Shown here piece after piece: positions 52,250 through 64,000 of a stretch of DNA of 64,000 nt. Source of the DNA: Polytrichum commune (taxonomy: Eukaryota > Streptophyta > Polytrichopsida > Polytrichales > Polytrichaceae); assembly GCA_950295325.1 (NCBI GenBank), contig OX485807.1, forward strand, positions 24,399,666 through 24,463,665, read 5' to 3'. The stretch's first letter is position 1. Every line of letters begins with the position of its first letter. The notes beneath the pieces are model-generated. The model had not been told where the DNA came from. It searched no databases and worked only from the letters and a program-made list of their open reading frames with translations. The position numbers were made by a program, and so were the translations under genes.

Positions 52250-55218
52250 TAAGTTGAGAGAGCCATTGTGCTTTGAACCCTCCAAGCCCAACCTTAAATG
52301 AGTCCCACGGCAAGGGGGTGGAAACCTTCCAAAAGGTGGCAAGGTCCCAAAAGGAAAAAGTGACTCCGAAACAACCATCTTAACCCACATAACTACCATG
52401 AGGGTTAAACTAACATAAAATTAAACTTAGCCTATAAACTAAGCAACATAACTAATTAGCCTAAAGACGTGGCTCAATACTCAACACCACGCCACACGAC
52501 ACCCTGGAACTACATTCTCGAATAGTGATGGAAATCTATTTTAATAAAGTTATATAAAGAACATTCCAACACGAAATGAGCCTCAATTTCAACTACATTA
52601 TATGAGCAAAAATGACATAGTTTAGTATCTCTAAAGTTGGGGATGGTCGTTCATTGTCCAATTTCAATAGCAAGTTTATAATTCAAGGAGCGGTAAGCAA
52701 CAATAATCTTGCATTGTGGTGGAGTCAATTGTTGCTTCAATTACAATTTACATTCATATTTGAGAAAATCCTTAAGCTGAAGGTAATCTACTTTCTTCCT
52801 TAAGAAATGGAAAGAGTTCCACTCTTCAGCAGGATAAATCTCCTTGATATCATCATATGATATTTTTGAAGTGGTTGGGTTGTCATGGGTTTCCCAACGA
52901 GATAGATCCCATGACGTCTTCCAAATGGTTATCAATTTATTCTAGGTGTTAGAACCTTGTTTGGCCAAGTGACAAGAGAGTGAGATTGCTTAATTGACTA
53001 ACCGAGGGGGGATAGGCAGGCAAACCTTTGTTGAAAGCGTATAATTCTACAGAAAGCTCTTCAAATTCGGCCACAAAATATGATGGGTAGTTGAAAAACG
53101 CACTTTGACATGAGACATTATATGCATCTTCATGCCTTTCTCAAAAACCTTCCAATGAGATTTTTCCAAATCGCCTTCCCAAATTTTAGTGTCATGTGTG
53201 AATGTAGGAAGCACTAAAGTCTTGAATAGATGGGATATGAGTTCCTAACATGTGACTCCAACTACTTGTTTTTTTCCCTAAAATGGCCATCAAGGCTTTC
53301 ATAGCTACAATTATTCACCTTTTACTAGATGGCTCAAAATAACCATGTAACTAAAATTCAATCCCAAGGTACGTGTATGCATGGGTGATCTCAATTTGGT
53401 CTTTGTCTAGGTAAAATGCCTCTTGGTTTAATTTCCTTTTGTTGCAGCCAAACATCATGATTTCAGTCTTAGATAAATGACTTAAAGGCTAGAAAAAGTG
53501 CAAAACTCAAATACCTTGTTCAAAAATCTACATAGGCATGCTCATGATTTAGAGAGTAATACATCATCGTCAATAGAAAGAAGAATGGCAACCACTATGT
53601 TAAATAAACATAGAGAAACCCTTTGATTTTGTCCAAATATTTTCGAGTTCATCAATGTACAAGAAAAATAGTGTGGGGTAGAGGTGGCATCCTTGTTTAA
53701 CACCAATGTCAAACATTCTTCAACATGTGTGTCATCATTTATGCAAACTTTTGTAAAGACTATGATGTAAATGGCTTTTACAACATGTTTTACATCACCT
53801 CATTTACCCCTAATCGTTGGAGGCGTTCCCAAAGCTTGTCATGCATGACTTTGTTTTGATATCAACAATTAGAACAAAAATAGAGACATTGACCTGTAAA
53901 CGTTTCTTGTTGAATTAAAGTACGTATTGTCCTCTCACTCTCACTCTCACTCACTTCCGCCCATCAACTACCGTACATTAAGGGCAGCTTCGGCACATGT
54001 TAGCCGAATAATTAATTAAAGTTCAAAAAGTAGGTTCGGCACCTAAAAGTAGTATATTCATATTTTCAGCAATTTTCTCTTATAATTTTTAAAATTCAGC
54101 CTAAATTCATTTTTAATTTTCCATTTAAGCTTATATCTTGTACATCTCTCTTGCATTGAATGACAAGTAAGATGTGAGTGAAGAGTTGAGAATGCTCTGT
54201 GCTTTATGCAAGTAGAGTGGAGTTGTGTTTAACAATGCATATGGGATATGTAAACTTTGAGGTGAAGCACCAAGTTAGACTTCATTTTTATAACACGCAT
54301 AACTTTTGCATAGAGTCTTCAAATGACATAAAATTTCTTGGAGGTGAAAGATTACTTGATTTCTAAACTTTTCTTAGACCAACAAAATTCCAAAAAAGTT
54401 GATCTTCTATGCACAAATGAGCTCCGAAAAACTGTTATGAACGCATTTTAATTTTTTGATCTTTACACGGCTGCAATGTTTTGTCCATATCTTTTGCATA
54501 AAGACTTATTTTGACACAAAACTTGTTGGAGGTGGAAGAAGGATTGATTTCTCAACTTTTGTTAGTTGGACAAAATTCTATAAAACTTCATCTTCTATGC
54601 TCAATTGGACTCCAAAAATTTGTGTACAACACATTTGAAAAGCCTCACCTAGAGTCTTGCTACTTCTTAACCCATATTCTTTGTGGACTAATGTAAGTGA
54701 GCTTGATTACAAAAGGAGCACCTTCTCTCTTTCAAAATTCACATATGCTTCCACTGTAAGTAAAACTCTAGTGAGAAGTAAAAATTTCTTACTTTTCGGC
54801 AATTTTGAAAATTAATTAATTTTCTATTCGGCAAAAAAATGCCAATAAATTTCCAAAATTTTCGGCATCTATTTTTAGAATTATTTTGTGCCGAACCTGC
54901 CCTTAACGTACGGTAAATTATCTTTTCCAAAACAGACCATAAAGCTTGCCAAAGGATTTTTCTAGCTTTATGGTCTTGTAGTTCCCCAGGGAGTGTCTTT
55001 CACCAGATTCGAAGATCATTTGAACGATGTTGATAGTCCTTGAAACCGGGAAACCTTTGTAGCCACCAAATCAAACAACGATGTGATTGGTTTGGAGCAA
55101 AATGATCATTGAGGCTTTGTTGTGAGATTACGCAATAATCTAGTGTTTCTTGTGGCATAAATGGGAGGCTTGAATCGTCGTTTTCTTCAAAAGGGCTTCC
55201 AATATAACATTGGGTCAC
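52250..55218 (-). pseudogene. LINE (non-LTR retrotransposon) relic
   Basis: On the minus strand, in order: 55218-55000 (FEENDDSSLPFMPQETLD, compatible with the endonuclease region), then about 53890-53820 (KLWERLQRLGVN-like reverse-transcriptase segment), 53703-53650 (GVKQG, TLFFLYIDELE; the motif before the catalytic YADD), about 53500-53300 (FCTF, MMFG, AYTYLGIEF), 52935-52741 (WETHDNPTTSKISYDDIKEI) and about 52600 (a CHFC...H...C knuckle-like end). Many stops and frameshifts. A 943-bp inverted-repeat element (53971-54913) separates the endonuclease and reverse-transcriptase parts. Domain assignment is by motif recognition only. Confidence 0.7.
53971..54913. mobile_element. 943-bp inverted-repeat element, TA target duplication
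   Basis: The left end CCGTACATTAAGGGCAG, continuing to TTCGGCACA, and the right end read inward, CCGTACGTTAAGGGCAG, continuing likewise, agree at 25 of 27 positions. TA lies on both sides (53969-53970 and 54914-54915). AATTAATTAA-type words occur just inside both ends. No coding region. The TA duplication suggests a Tc1/mariner-related element, but the end sequence is not the classic Stowaway one. Confidence 0.8.
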
Positions 55219-55635
55219 TTTTGAGTAGAAGATGTGGATCCATTCATTTGCGCTCCATATAAGAGCACTTCCTATGTTGGATCATAATATGGTACTTTTT
55301 GAAAGCCATTATGGAAGTATTGTCCAAGTGACTAGAGTTTAACACCGTATGTAAGTTTCGCCGGGCCTCTCGACAATCGCTATCCGACCATGTGTTGGAC
55401 GACCCACTGTGTTTTTTGCCACCTAGTTTTTTTTTAAGAGAAGACGGGTTGAGCTACGCATAGTATCAAGTGTAACTACGCTTCAATGTGGTCGTCTCAT
55501 GAGGTGTAGGTTGCGCCTTGCACATAGGTGAGCTCATGTTTGATATTTAGAACATATTGGTTTGCACTCTTAAACTCGGGACGGGAAACTTGACCTTGAC
55601 TACACAGGGCTGGAAGCCTCAATCCTACACTATTA

Positions 55636-55877
55636 CTCCCTCCATTTTAGAATAAAACCGCGTTGATGTGCGTCGACGCCGTCAAGTCCAAATATCAATT
55701 GTTAAACATGTGTTAACTGTTATTTGACTTAGTAGTTCATCAAAAACAACTTTTACATTGTTTCTAGCAACATTCCAGTTCGTTTGGCCAAGTTTGAGAG
55801 AAACTTCACCAAATGTAACTTTTATTTCATAACGCAATATATATCCAAATGTAACTTTTATTCTGAAACGGAGGGAG
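55636..55877. mobile_element. Stowaway-like MITE
   Basis: 242 bp with ends CTCCCTCCATTTTAGAATAA and, inward from the right, CTCCCTCCGTTTCAGAATAA, flanked by TA on both sides (55634-55635 and 55878-55879). CTCCCTCC ends with TA duplication are diagnostic of Stowaway/Tc1-mariner MITEs of plants. Internal CAAATGTAACTTTTATT words repeat near the right end. Confidence 0.93.
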
Positions 55878-56075
55878 TACTTGTCTTGAAGAAGAGAAGG
55901 CATCGATCAATCTAGATTGGAAATTGAAATGAAGACCCATAGAGGACCCATCTCTACCTTCCAATGCGACAACCAGTTGTTGGCCACACATCATCGATAA
56001 CTTAAAAGCAATTCCATGACGCCCACATCGTCCATTTGTTGGAACGAAGACCCGGGTAGAGTCTAAGGGCAAGGC

Positions 56076-56146
56076 CAGTGGCCCTGCATCTGCATCCGCA
56101 TCCCCGCTTTATCATCCGGGATGCGGATGCAGATGCAGGGCCACTG
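56076..56146. repeat. Perfect 29-bp hairpin, 13-nt loop
   Basis: Arm 56076-56104 (CAGTGGCCCTGCATCTGCAT...) pairs without mismatch with 56118-56146. The repeated (G/C)CATC(T/C)GCATC words suggest growth by repeat expansion in a palindrome. Confidence 0.95.
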
Positions 56147-56340
56147 CCCAGTCTTCCCTGTAAACACTATTCTTGGATGAATTTTTTTGCAGCATCTAGA
56201 GCAGACCCTGCATAACGGCAAGTTATGCAGGGACTCTGCTATAGTTATATAAAGCATGCAGACCCTGTCTTTATCCTACAAGACAATAAGTACCTGCCGG
56301 TACATGGGTAAAATATGACGCACCTGCTGGCACATGGGTA

Positions 56341-56776
56341 ACCGCATGAGAAATAACCACATGAGAGTTGGGGTAAATCTGGGGGAATTGTTGAGCTGGG
56401 TTACTTACTTGAAAATTAGTTTGAGAAATAACCGCATGAGAAATAACCACATGAGAGTTGGGGTAAATCTGGGGGAATTGTTGAGCTGGGTTACTTACTT
56501 GAAAATTAGTTCAAGAAATAACCACATGAGAAATAACCACATGAGAGTTGGGGTAAATTTGGGGGAATTGTTGAGCTGGGCTACTTACTTGAAAATTAGT
56601 TCGAGCAATAACCACATGAGAGTTAGGGTAAATCTGGGGGAATTCTTGAGCTGGGTTACTTACTTGAGAATGAGTTTGAGAAATAACCACATGAGAAATA
56701 ACCACATGACAATTAGGGTAAATCTGGGGAAATTCGTCAGCTCACTTACTTACTTGCAAATGAGTTCGAGAAATAA
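56341..56776. repeat. 90-bp minisatellite inside the PIF-like element
   Basis: Unit starts at 56341, 56431, 56521 and 56611 (exactly 90 bp apart), then one 75-bp unit and a decayed unit. Each has AATAACCACATGAG, TTGGGGTAAATCTGGGGGAA and TTACTTACTTG. Ninety is divisible by three, so the array reads as a 161-codon plus-strand frame with the repeated peptide NLGELLSWVTYLKIS. Coding use is possible but unsupported. Confidence 0.9.
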
Positions 56777-56960
56777 CGGGTTGGAGTTCATGACTTCAGA
56801 AACCTACCGATCATTATAGAGGAACTTCTGAAGTTAGTGAAAAAAAAGCGATGCAGGATGAGTGGCACGTATGCCTGGGTCTGCATCTGCATTCTGGACG
56901 GAGGCCACTTTTCATTGCCGGATGCAGGTGCAGATCCAGGAACGAGTGGGCTTGCTCTAA

Positions 56961-58379
56961 GTCCATAACGGTTAAACGGGACCAACAGCGGAAGTATTTT
57001 GTAAAATGTATAGAAAGCGAAGTGTGTCCACGAGAGCTTGACCCGGCCGGAAAACCGACGAGATGGGAGGGTGGTAATTAAGTGACAGCGGATCCTGTAG
57101 GGCCGACACGGGCTTTGTCCGCTTTCTCCACAATAGATGAGATATTTTGTAAACAGACAAGGGAAGTGGGCACTTGGCCAACAAAACAGACCGAATTCTT
57201 TTTCATCAAAGCCGACGGGAATGATTTTATGGCAATCATTACATAAATCACCAAAGTTATTATCAGCTCTACCCGACGTCTTTTAATAACCAACACAAGA
57301 TTCGTGGGTCCTAGCTCCCTTGCCTCGCCTCCTCTCCTCTCCTGCTCGTTAGTAAACATTCGGTTCCTGTTGGATGCCATTTTCAAGCAAGTTCAGATGC
57401 TTCCAATGTCCGCATTTCCTTCCGTACTCGGGAGGCGCGTATTAACTGAACATGTTACACATGCACACTATAAATATCAGCCTAGTCTTGGATGGAGGAT
57501 AGGGAGGGAGGGAGGGAGGGAGGGAGGGAACACGCGAGCCTTCTATGCAAGCAGCAGTTCTGCAGTACTTGTACCAGCTCCCTCCTTTTCCTCCCTAGCT
57601 CGTTGTGCTTCAAAATACATACAGTCGTGTCACTTTTTATGCCAACACCGTGGCCATGTGTCGGGAGAGCGAGGCAACTATCGCATGCGAGCATATTATC
57701 TCTTGTTCTGTCCAATATAAAACAAACCCATCACAGCAGTATGCACTCCCGAGCTCATTATTCATGTTTTATTTGGCATTGACATTCGTTTTGAAGACCT
57801 GGAAGTAGTCTAGTTCACTGTCCACGTCATTTAAGCATATAGTATAGTCAGTGTCTAGTATAGGTTAACAGCTTATAGGGACTCGGGTTGGATGGATGAG
57901 AACGTTAAAATTCTTACATAATTAAAAAATCAAGGGCCTAAATGACACGGTCGAAAATAACCAAAAGGAGTTGGAGTCATTTGGATTGGTTCGCAAGGGA
58001 CACATTGGTGTCAAAATAACCCTAATTTGTCCCTTGTGAGCCGGTCCAAATGACTTCAACTCGTTTTGGCCATTTTTTTACTATATCATTTACACCCATG
58101 TTTCTTGTGATGGAGGTACGTTGTAGTTAGTTTTTTGCTATGGCTGAACAATAAAACCCAGGGTATAGACTCTCAGGGAAGGCTTTACTAGTGTCTATTA
58201 CATGCATTTGTCACATTATAGTTCATTAATCAGACAATAGGGATGCTATCTTCACTCTAAAACATGATTGGTATGTCTTTTACTCTCCTTTTCTCTCTTG
58301 GTTTCCCTCTCAATCTTTCTCAGTCAGTAGGGTATGTGTGTCAGTAAGTTGTAGTTTCCATCTCGCCATGAGATTGTAT
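56961..58379. other. No gene recognised
   Basis: Contains a (GGGA)n tract at 57501-57530, a TATAAATATC word near 57469 and a near-palindrome around 57960-58075 (TGACACGGTCG...; GGACCAATTTG versus CAAATGACTTC arms). Short open frames lack domain signals. Confidence 0.4.
57501..57530. repeat. (GGGA)n microsatellite
   Basis: Seven tandem AGGG units, able to form a G-quadruplex. Confidence 0.95.
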
Positions 58380-60215
58380 AACAATAGTCTTTCGAGAACA
58401 ATAGTCTTTGAGTATCACAATTGTCTTTGGTAACCATTGGCCAATGCATCTTCAATTCAAAACAACTCCTTCATTATTTGGTCAATGTTAATTCCAATAC
58501 AAGACAATTGTTTATTTACTAATTCCAGATTTAATCATTACTCACAACTTATGCAACTAACAAGGTCAACAATCAACTATAGTTTCGGTCGCCCTGCACA
58601 ACCTGCAACAACAACAACCAAGGTAACACACAAGACAATAGTTGATCGGGTTAGCTTGTCCTTTTATACTCAAAGATCGGGTCTCTAGACTAAATTCCAA
58701 TTCACCACTTAATTAAGATTAGAATAACTTATGCCTAGGTATCATTTATAATCCAAAGTCATTCTATCTTATGTTCGTTTAATCCCTCTCACAATCCTCA
58801 CTTCTTACTCTAATCAACTGATCAAAAGCGATTTCTCATCACTTCAGTTGGTTGAGATCATCTCTTAAATTCCATTCTTCCTAATTACAAACCTATCAGC
58901 CTAAATTCAAGATTCAACTATGAACTCGGTTGGCTGGACTATCAGCTCCTCTATGCTCTGCCTCTCACAGGCTTCAACAATAATCATGCCAATTAATGGT
59001 CTGGCCTCTGGCTTTACAATTCCCTCTCAGTGCCCGTCTCAGGCCTTAACAATTGTCCATAGTTTAACTCTCGGGCTGACAATTGGCCTTCTGCCTTACT
59101 CTCTCAGCCTATAGTAGGTAGCACTATAGCCCATGGTTTCACTCTCACCTAACTCTCGGCCTTACTGATTCCCCCCTCTCTTAGGGTTGGTTATGTTGTC
59201 GCTCAACAATGTTCTTCATTCAATAATTATCTCACCAGACAATGGTTCTATTCTCTCCCTCTCTGTTGCTCATGATAACTCCCCTTAAGGCGCTGACATG
59301 AGAGAATTCCACTACAATCCTTTCCTACGTGGAGGTTGTTATATTACTTGTTGCGTCAATGACTTTTATCTCTCTGTATGTACTTCTCTCAGACTCGGAA
59401 CTTGGAGAGGTTCCTATTCCATAGACGATAGTTTCACCAAACTCAATCTCCTTCTGACTATAGTCTATGTCCTTCCAATTAACTCTCAGATTCTTTATAC
59501 ATTCTTGATCGCTCGACTCTCATACATTTCCACATCTCTTACTCCTCTTTTGGGCTCACAACTCTCTCAATTTGAGGTAAATCGACTCACTCTCTCTCTG
59601 AGTATCACATTACTCTCCGCACGTAGAACTTACTTGATTCCATTCACAGTTTAGGTCTCAACCAGTTGCAATTACAATACTAACAATAGTCTTTCACTTC
59701 TCATTCAATCGACCTCTTCAGATACACACTCTGACTCGCTCGACTACACTCCCGATCTCTCGCACAATCAATAACGACTTCAACAATAGTCAATAGTTCA
59801 CAATCCACATCAATTCTTTGAAACCAAACAATAGTTCGACCCACTCCGGTCATACGATAACTCAAAATCCAAATAACAATAAGCTTCAATAGAAAGCAGT
59901 GTCCCGCAATCACTGCGGCGATCACTAAGTTTACTTAGAAGATAGTTTAACAATTTCCTCTCACAATCTTTGTGATGAGGGAGACAAGCCTATGGTTTAA
60001 CGTTTCGCTCAACTATAATCAGAGAATGCTTGGCTTCCTCCTCCTTGCCAGCCCTCTTAGCTCGGCAGTGAAGAAGACGATAGTTACAATAACTACCTAA
60101 GGGCACCTAAGCCCGTGCCTATGGTTATAACTAACTTCCTAGCCTATGGTTCAACTACTTTCATCCATTTGGATGCTCTTTCATCCTTATATTAACTATT
60201 TGTCCATAGTTTCAC
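58380..60215. repeat. Noncoding stretch rich in ACAATAGT/CTATAGT words
   Basis: Words such as AACAATAGTC, GACAATTGT, GACAATAGTTG, ACTATAGTTTC, GACGATAGTT and CCATAGTTT recur at least 15 times over 1.8 kb, between CTCTCAG-rich segments. No long frame fits a known protein. It could be a retroelement leader or U3 region. It resembles 17184-18620 in being made of many short variants of one word. Confidence 0.5.
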
Positions 60216-63200
60216 TAATTGACCAAAAATTTGGCTCACATACGCTCATATGCAAAATTGTTTACTCTCTTCATGTGGAGTTGGGGTGGGGGGGGGGCAA
60301 AAACAAACCAATTTGTTATAAATAATTATAGTTATCTAGATACTATTGTTAACTTTTTTATCTTTCAACATTAGATATCATTGTAAGTTTGATGAAAAGT
60401 AACACATCTTGAATATTAAATGTGCTAGTTCAACATGTCCAATCTACTGAACCTCATATATATTATAAAAAAATTACATGTAACATCTTGACCAAGAGAG
60501 ATACAATAAAAGCACGCCCCTCCCGATTCCTTTCAATTGGGTTTCACTACATTGATTATCCCGATTAGTGCGTGTTAGTATTTGAAGCTATGTAATGCTA
60601 TAACTAGTTAACAAGAATGTAATATTTTATCAAGCTCAAAGTCAATCATGTTCTATAATGTGCGAACAACCTATTGAACTTTCATTAGTAAAAATTAAAC
60701 TCGAGAGTAAGACATCATTGCACTGCATAACTCTGAATAGTAGCACGTACTAATTGGGATGATCAATGTAGACGAATTGAAGTAAACTAACCCGGACTTC
60801 AGGTCGATGTGTCTTACAATATGAATATCCGATCTATACAACAGTTCTATGCGTTTTCACCCTCCCACACGAAAGAGGACAAGCCGGACTTTCGACACAT
60901 GCTCGCAAGTAAGTAGGTTTAAACGAATGTATGGCAAGTATTGAAATTGGCACCAAATCCTTGTCGGTTATTGTTCTGGTTCTTTAAATTTGTAAATGTG
61001 GTTTTCAAAATGCAGTCAAATAACCTTTTTTTAAACCATTGGTTCTTTCATGGAAACCACCGGATCTTTGAATTTTTTTAAAAATAACCATGACAATAGG
61101 TTCTTTGTAAGAACTCTCATACCTTGAAACTATAGATTCTTTGCTTCTAATTTGTCTTTGAAAACCGGGACTGGAGGTTACTAACAAAATCAATTACTTG
61201 CCTAACAATGGTTTGAAGTTGGGAGATCATGAAAGTGGACATTGAACTGCACCATCAGACCATCCCCTTTGGACATTGATAACAAGTTATTTCAACCCCC
61301 TTAATTACCTTGTATTCTCTGATTATAATTAGTATTACTTAATATGGTCATTACATCATAGTATACTGACTTACCTAAGTTGTTGTGTACACTAAAAGGA
61401 TTAATTTATGTAGGTTGAAAATTAGTGTTAGACATCTATTTTAGATAAAAGTAAAGAAGAAATATTATTTGACTACATTGTTTATGGTATCTAGTGTCAC
61501 ATGCGTAATAGTGTTACTCAACCTATTTCTAGGCATATGCTAAGCTACAATACTGATCAACAACTTCATCATTAGTGTCACTGCTTGACACTTGGCGTTC
61601 AAGTGCACTTGTTGATATCTTCGCATGTATTCAAGAGTGTATCCCCATGTTACACAATTGGCTACAAGTTGACTAAAAGCATACACAAAAATAACACTTG
61701 GCATTAGTAAGGTCAAGAATATCTTCCTCTTACATATTAAAATGTAAATACACAACACTTGCCATTGGTATGCTCAAGAATATCTTCTTCTTGCATACTA
61801 AAATGCAAAACTATCACATCAAGTATCCCAGTGTACCAAGCTAAATGTCATGATGTAAATAATAATTTCAAATAAAAAATTCACTTATGTGATTGAATAG
61901 TATCAGGTTGGCCTTTAGTGCATGTGATACTTTGAAACCTTAGGCATCTAATTTAGGCCTTCAAAAGGTCATACTGTGAGAAATAACAATCCTATTTTAC
62001 AATATGTGGGCCCTCAAGTCTAGTGTAAAGTGAAAACAAACCATGTTGAGGGACCGCAACGTAGTTTATGAAGTCATCGACACCCCATTACGTTAGTCCT
62101 AATATTTATGTAACTTCTTGTCGTGTTGTACTTGTAATCTAGGGCTTTTCAAATATCTTTCCTTTCAGCTTCTATCTTCCTCTTCGTAGTGAGCAATGAA
62201 GACCACCATGGATCAATATAAGAGCAGAGGAAGGATTCTTATTTTGGTTATTGTGAGTTTAGTTCGTAGAATAAATTTGTTTTGCAAAGTTCAAATACAC
62301 ATACAATTTTTAAAACCTCCTATAGTTTACCACCAAAAGGGCATGCGTTTGAAAAGGATCAGAATATATGCTCATAATTTGTTAATTAATCTAAGTGCAA
62401 TAATCAACACAAGTGAGGGGTAGCTACATGATCATTTCACAAGAACGTAATCTTCACTTTGAAAATGTATGAGATATGCACAAGAGCTTCAAAAAATCAT
62501 GAGGGAAATTCTGATGGCTTTGATTGGGGGTTTGCAAATCATCTTACAATAAGTATGTATGTTATAGCCTAAGACAAGTGAGTGCAAAGAAGATAGTTGA
62601 AGTGTTTATCCATTGTAGGCCCATTTACCTCATAAGGAGTGGTAATAGAAGTCGGTTGAAAGAATATAAAGTGACACTAAACACCATGAACAGTGTAGTG
62701 GTGTGGGCAATACTCCAAAGTAAACATCTTTTCAAAATGGCATTGAAGCTCGTTGTGACTCGTCGTAACACACTCATCATCCAATCCATGAAATTTGACC
62801 ACCTCTAAAATAGGCATATAAACTCCAACTCCGGTGATTCAACTTGACCTCAACCTGACCTATCATACTCAACTTGACCCACTCTTTAAAAAAGTGGAGG
62901 ATGGGCGACCATGCACCCTCATATGTGAACACCTACTTTCCTAGCCTAGCAAGTCAAATGTTTTTAACTCTAAAAAAATCATAATTTGGATAATGCTCAA
63001 AAATGACAAAGTGATTAGTGGAAATGATTACATAATAAGTGGCCACATTCAATTTGAATGTGGAAGATACTTGGGCTGGCATGGTCACATGGCAAGCCAT
63101 CTACATAATGTTATGAAAACCTTTGAACAAAGTAAAAGAATTGAAGTGTGCATATATTGTCTTGATTGAATTCTTAATCATTCAAACTCACTTTAGACTC

Positions 63201-63350
63201 TCCCACATTGGTGGTGAGAGTGTGTGAAGCACAAGACCACTTAATGAGGGCGGCTATTATAAAAGAGAGTTGGTAACCGGGCCACTCTTAGTTCAAGGTC
63301 ATGGGAATATTATGGTAACCCTCACTTAGAATGAGGGGCGGTTTACACCA
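60216..63350. other. AT-rich, no gene recognised
   Basis: Short frames at 62196-62423 and 62524-62808 start with ATG or a near-start but show no domain. A TATTATAAAAGAG word lies at about 63254, after a GACTCTCCCACATTGGTGG stretch that resembles retroelement LTR text. Confidence 0.35.
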
Positions 63351-63409
63351 TAGACCATGAACTCGTCCCACGGAAGATGCCTTATTCCGCGGTACGAGTT
63401 CATGGTCTA
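63351..63409. repeat. Fold-back hairpin
   Basis: TAGACCATGAACTCGT (63351-63366) pairs perfectly with 63394-63409. An inner CGGAA/TTCCG stem extends it. Flanking GGCGGTTTACACC and GGTGTAAACCG form outer arms about 140 bp apart, which suggests a MITE of about 150-190 bp. Confidence 0.85.
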
Positions 63410-64000
63410 CATTTCATGGTCCGAGTTCTTAAAAAATTGATTTACAAAGCCGTTGGGCCCCTCACTAGGTGTAAACCGAATGTGGACCAAGAGGAATGAC
63501 CATGCGGCAAGAAGTGGATGCGCTGATTTTTTTAATATAAGCCCAAAAAGGGCAGTTTTGGGAAAAAATGAAGTTTGACCATTTTGTTGACTTCAATTTG
63601 CCTTCATTTGCCTACACATGCCTTCACTTATCTTGTCACTTAGTTTTTTCTTCTTTTCGCCTTAAAATTTGATCATTCTCTTGTCATCTCTTGGGCTTCA
63701 ACTGTCTTCACTTCTTGTTAAATGTGTTGAAGATGTGGCTTGCAAATCTTCTCACAACAATTTTTACAAAAAAAAAATGAGCAATTCAATTTGTACATGT
63801 TCAATGTAATGTACATGTGACATGTACCTTGTGTTGTCACTACACTAAATAGGATATTTAGTGTTTGATTATATCTAATGTTGTTACCACCCAACCTTGC
63901 TCAACACTAAATTTCAATTCTTTGATAATTAATGTTAGAAGATTTCCCATTGTGCTTATTTTGACCACCCTGATCTACAGTCACTAAACAACTACGTATT
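63410..64000. other. No gene recognised
   Basis: AT-rich. It includes a CACTAAATA...TATTTAGTG palindrome at about 63843-63863. Nothing else could be supported. Confidence 0.4.

Larger units (their letters stand above)
56067..56957. mobile_element. PIF/Harbinger-like nonautonomous element
   Basis: The left end is GGGCAAGGCCAGTGGCC; the right end read inward is GAGCAAGCCCACTCG. TAA is on both sides (56064-56066 and 56958-56960), the size and sequence expected for PIF/Harbinger. Inside are a perfect 29-bp stem (56076-56146), a 90-bp minisatellite, and a second GCATCTGCA palindrome at about 56875-56940. Confidence 0.65.

Noticed and set aside
57304-57808. Overlapping frames of 67-138 codons as a gene
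   Set aside because: They cross a (GGGA)n tract, overlap on both strands and lack any domain or splice support.
1-64000. tRNA, rRNA, CRISPR or prokaryotic operon features
   Set aside because: None was seen; the sequence is eukaryotic repeat DNA, and the spaced repeats are tandem arrays without unique spacers.

Overview
The window looks like repeat-dense nuclear DNA of a land plant with a large genome. Supporting signs are many solo LTRs, a Ty3/gypsy polyprotein relic, a LINE relic, a Stowaway-type MITE with the plant CTCCCTCC end and TA target duplication, a CACTA-like end, a large hAT element, and short TTTAGGG-type telomere-like tracts. No rRNA, tRNA or ordinary housekeeping gene was recognised. 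The species cannot be named from the sequence. Everything that reads as a gene is transposon-borne or a relic.

Layout: 1-660, diverged 178-bp tandem repeat. 1282-6137, a reverse solo LTR broken by a second solo LTR and by a TRIM-like unit. 6740-11919, DNA full of TAGTCAT/ATGACTA motifs with a CACTA-type right end at 11919. 11920-14309, a decayed transposase-like gene on the minus strand. 14681-15800, a 334-371-bp tandem array. 17184-18620, a series of short hairpins. 19731-38859, an LTR split by a giant hAT element (20282-36890) and by another solo LTR. 39636-50847, more solo LTRs, two of them inserted in a minus-strand gypsy relic. 52250-55218, a minus-strand LINE relic. 53971-56957, three inverted-repeat elements. 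58380-60215, a motif-rich noncoding stretch. 60216-64000, AT-rich DNA with one clear fold-back.

The main discovery candidate is the hAT element. It is 16.6 kb long, has CAGGGTTG ends, a perfect 8-bp target duplication (GGGGTTGA) and matching GTCGTGACG-type subterminal palindromes. It carries a BED/hAT transposase of about 1,065 codons with an unusual long acidic C-terminal tail, a minus-strand coiled-coil protein gene, a minus-strand charged 184-residue protein gene, and an atypical protein-kinase gene. Four CpG- and C-rich minisatellites lie beside these genes or the right end, and a module of about 140 bp recurs three times at spacings of about 4.4 kb. The element is no longer intact: the transposase has one in-frame TGA, the coiled-coil gene two TAGs, and the kinase a 1-base frameshift plus a solo LTR inserted just before its APE-like motif.

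The second theme is a family of seven solo LTRs (1.3-2.0 kb where undisturbed). They share a TGAGCCCAAA start and a CCCGGACTA(G/C)GACGC block near the end. All seven keep a 6-bp stem, 4-nt loop hairpin next to a poly(A)-signal-like region, with compensatory base changes between copies. Five carry a private minisatellite between promoter and hairpin. Three have TA...CA rather than TG...CA termini. Six have exact 5-bp target duplications, so they are independent insertions whose internal parts are gone.
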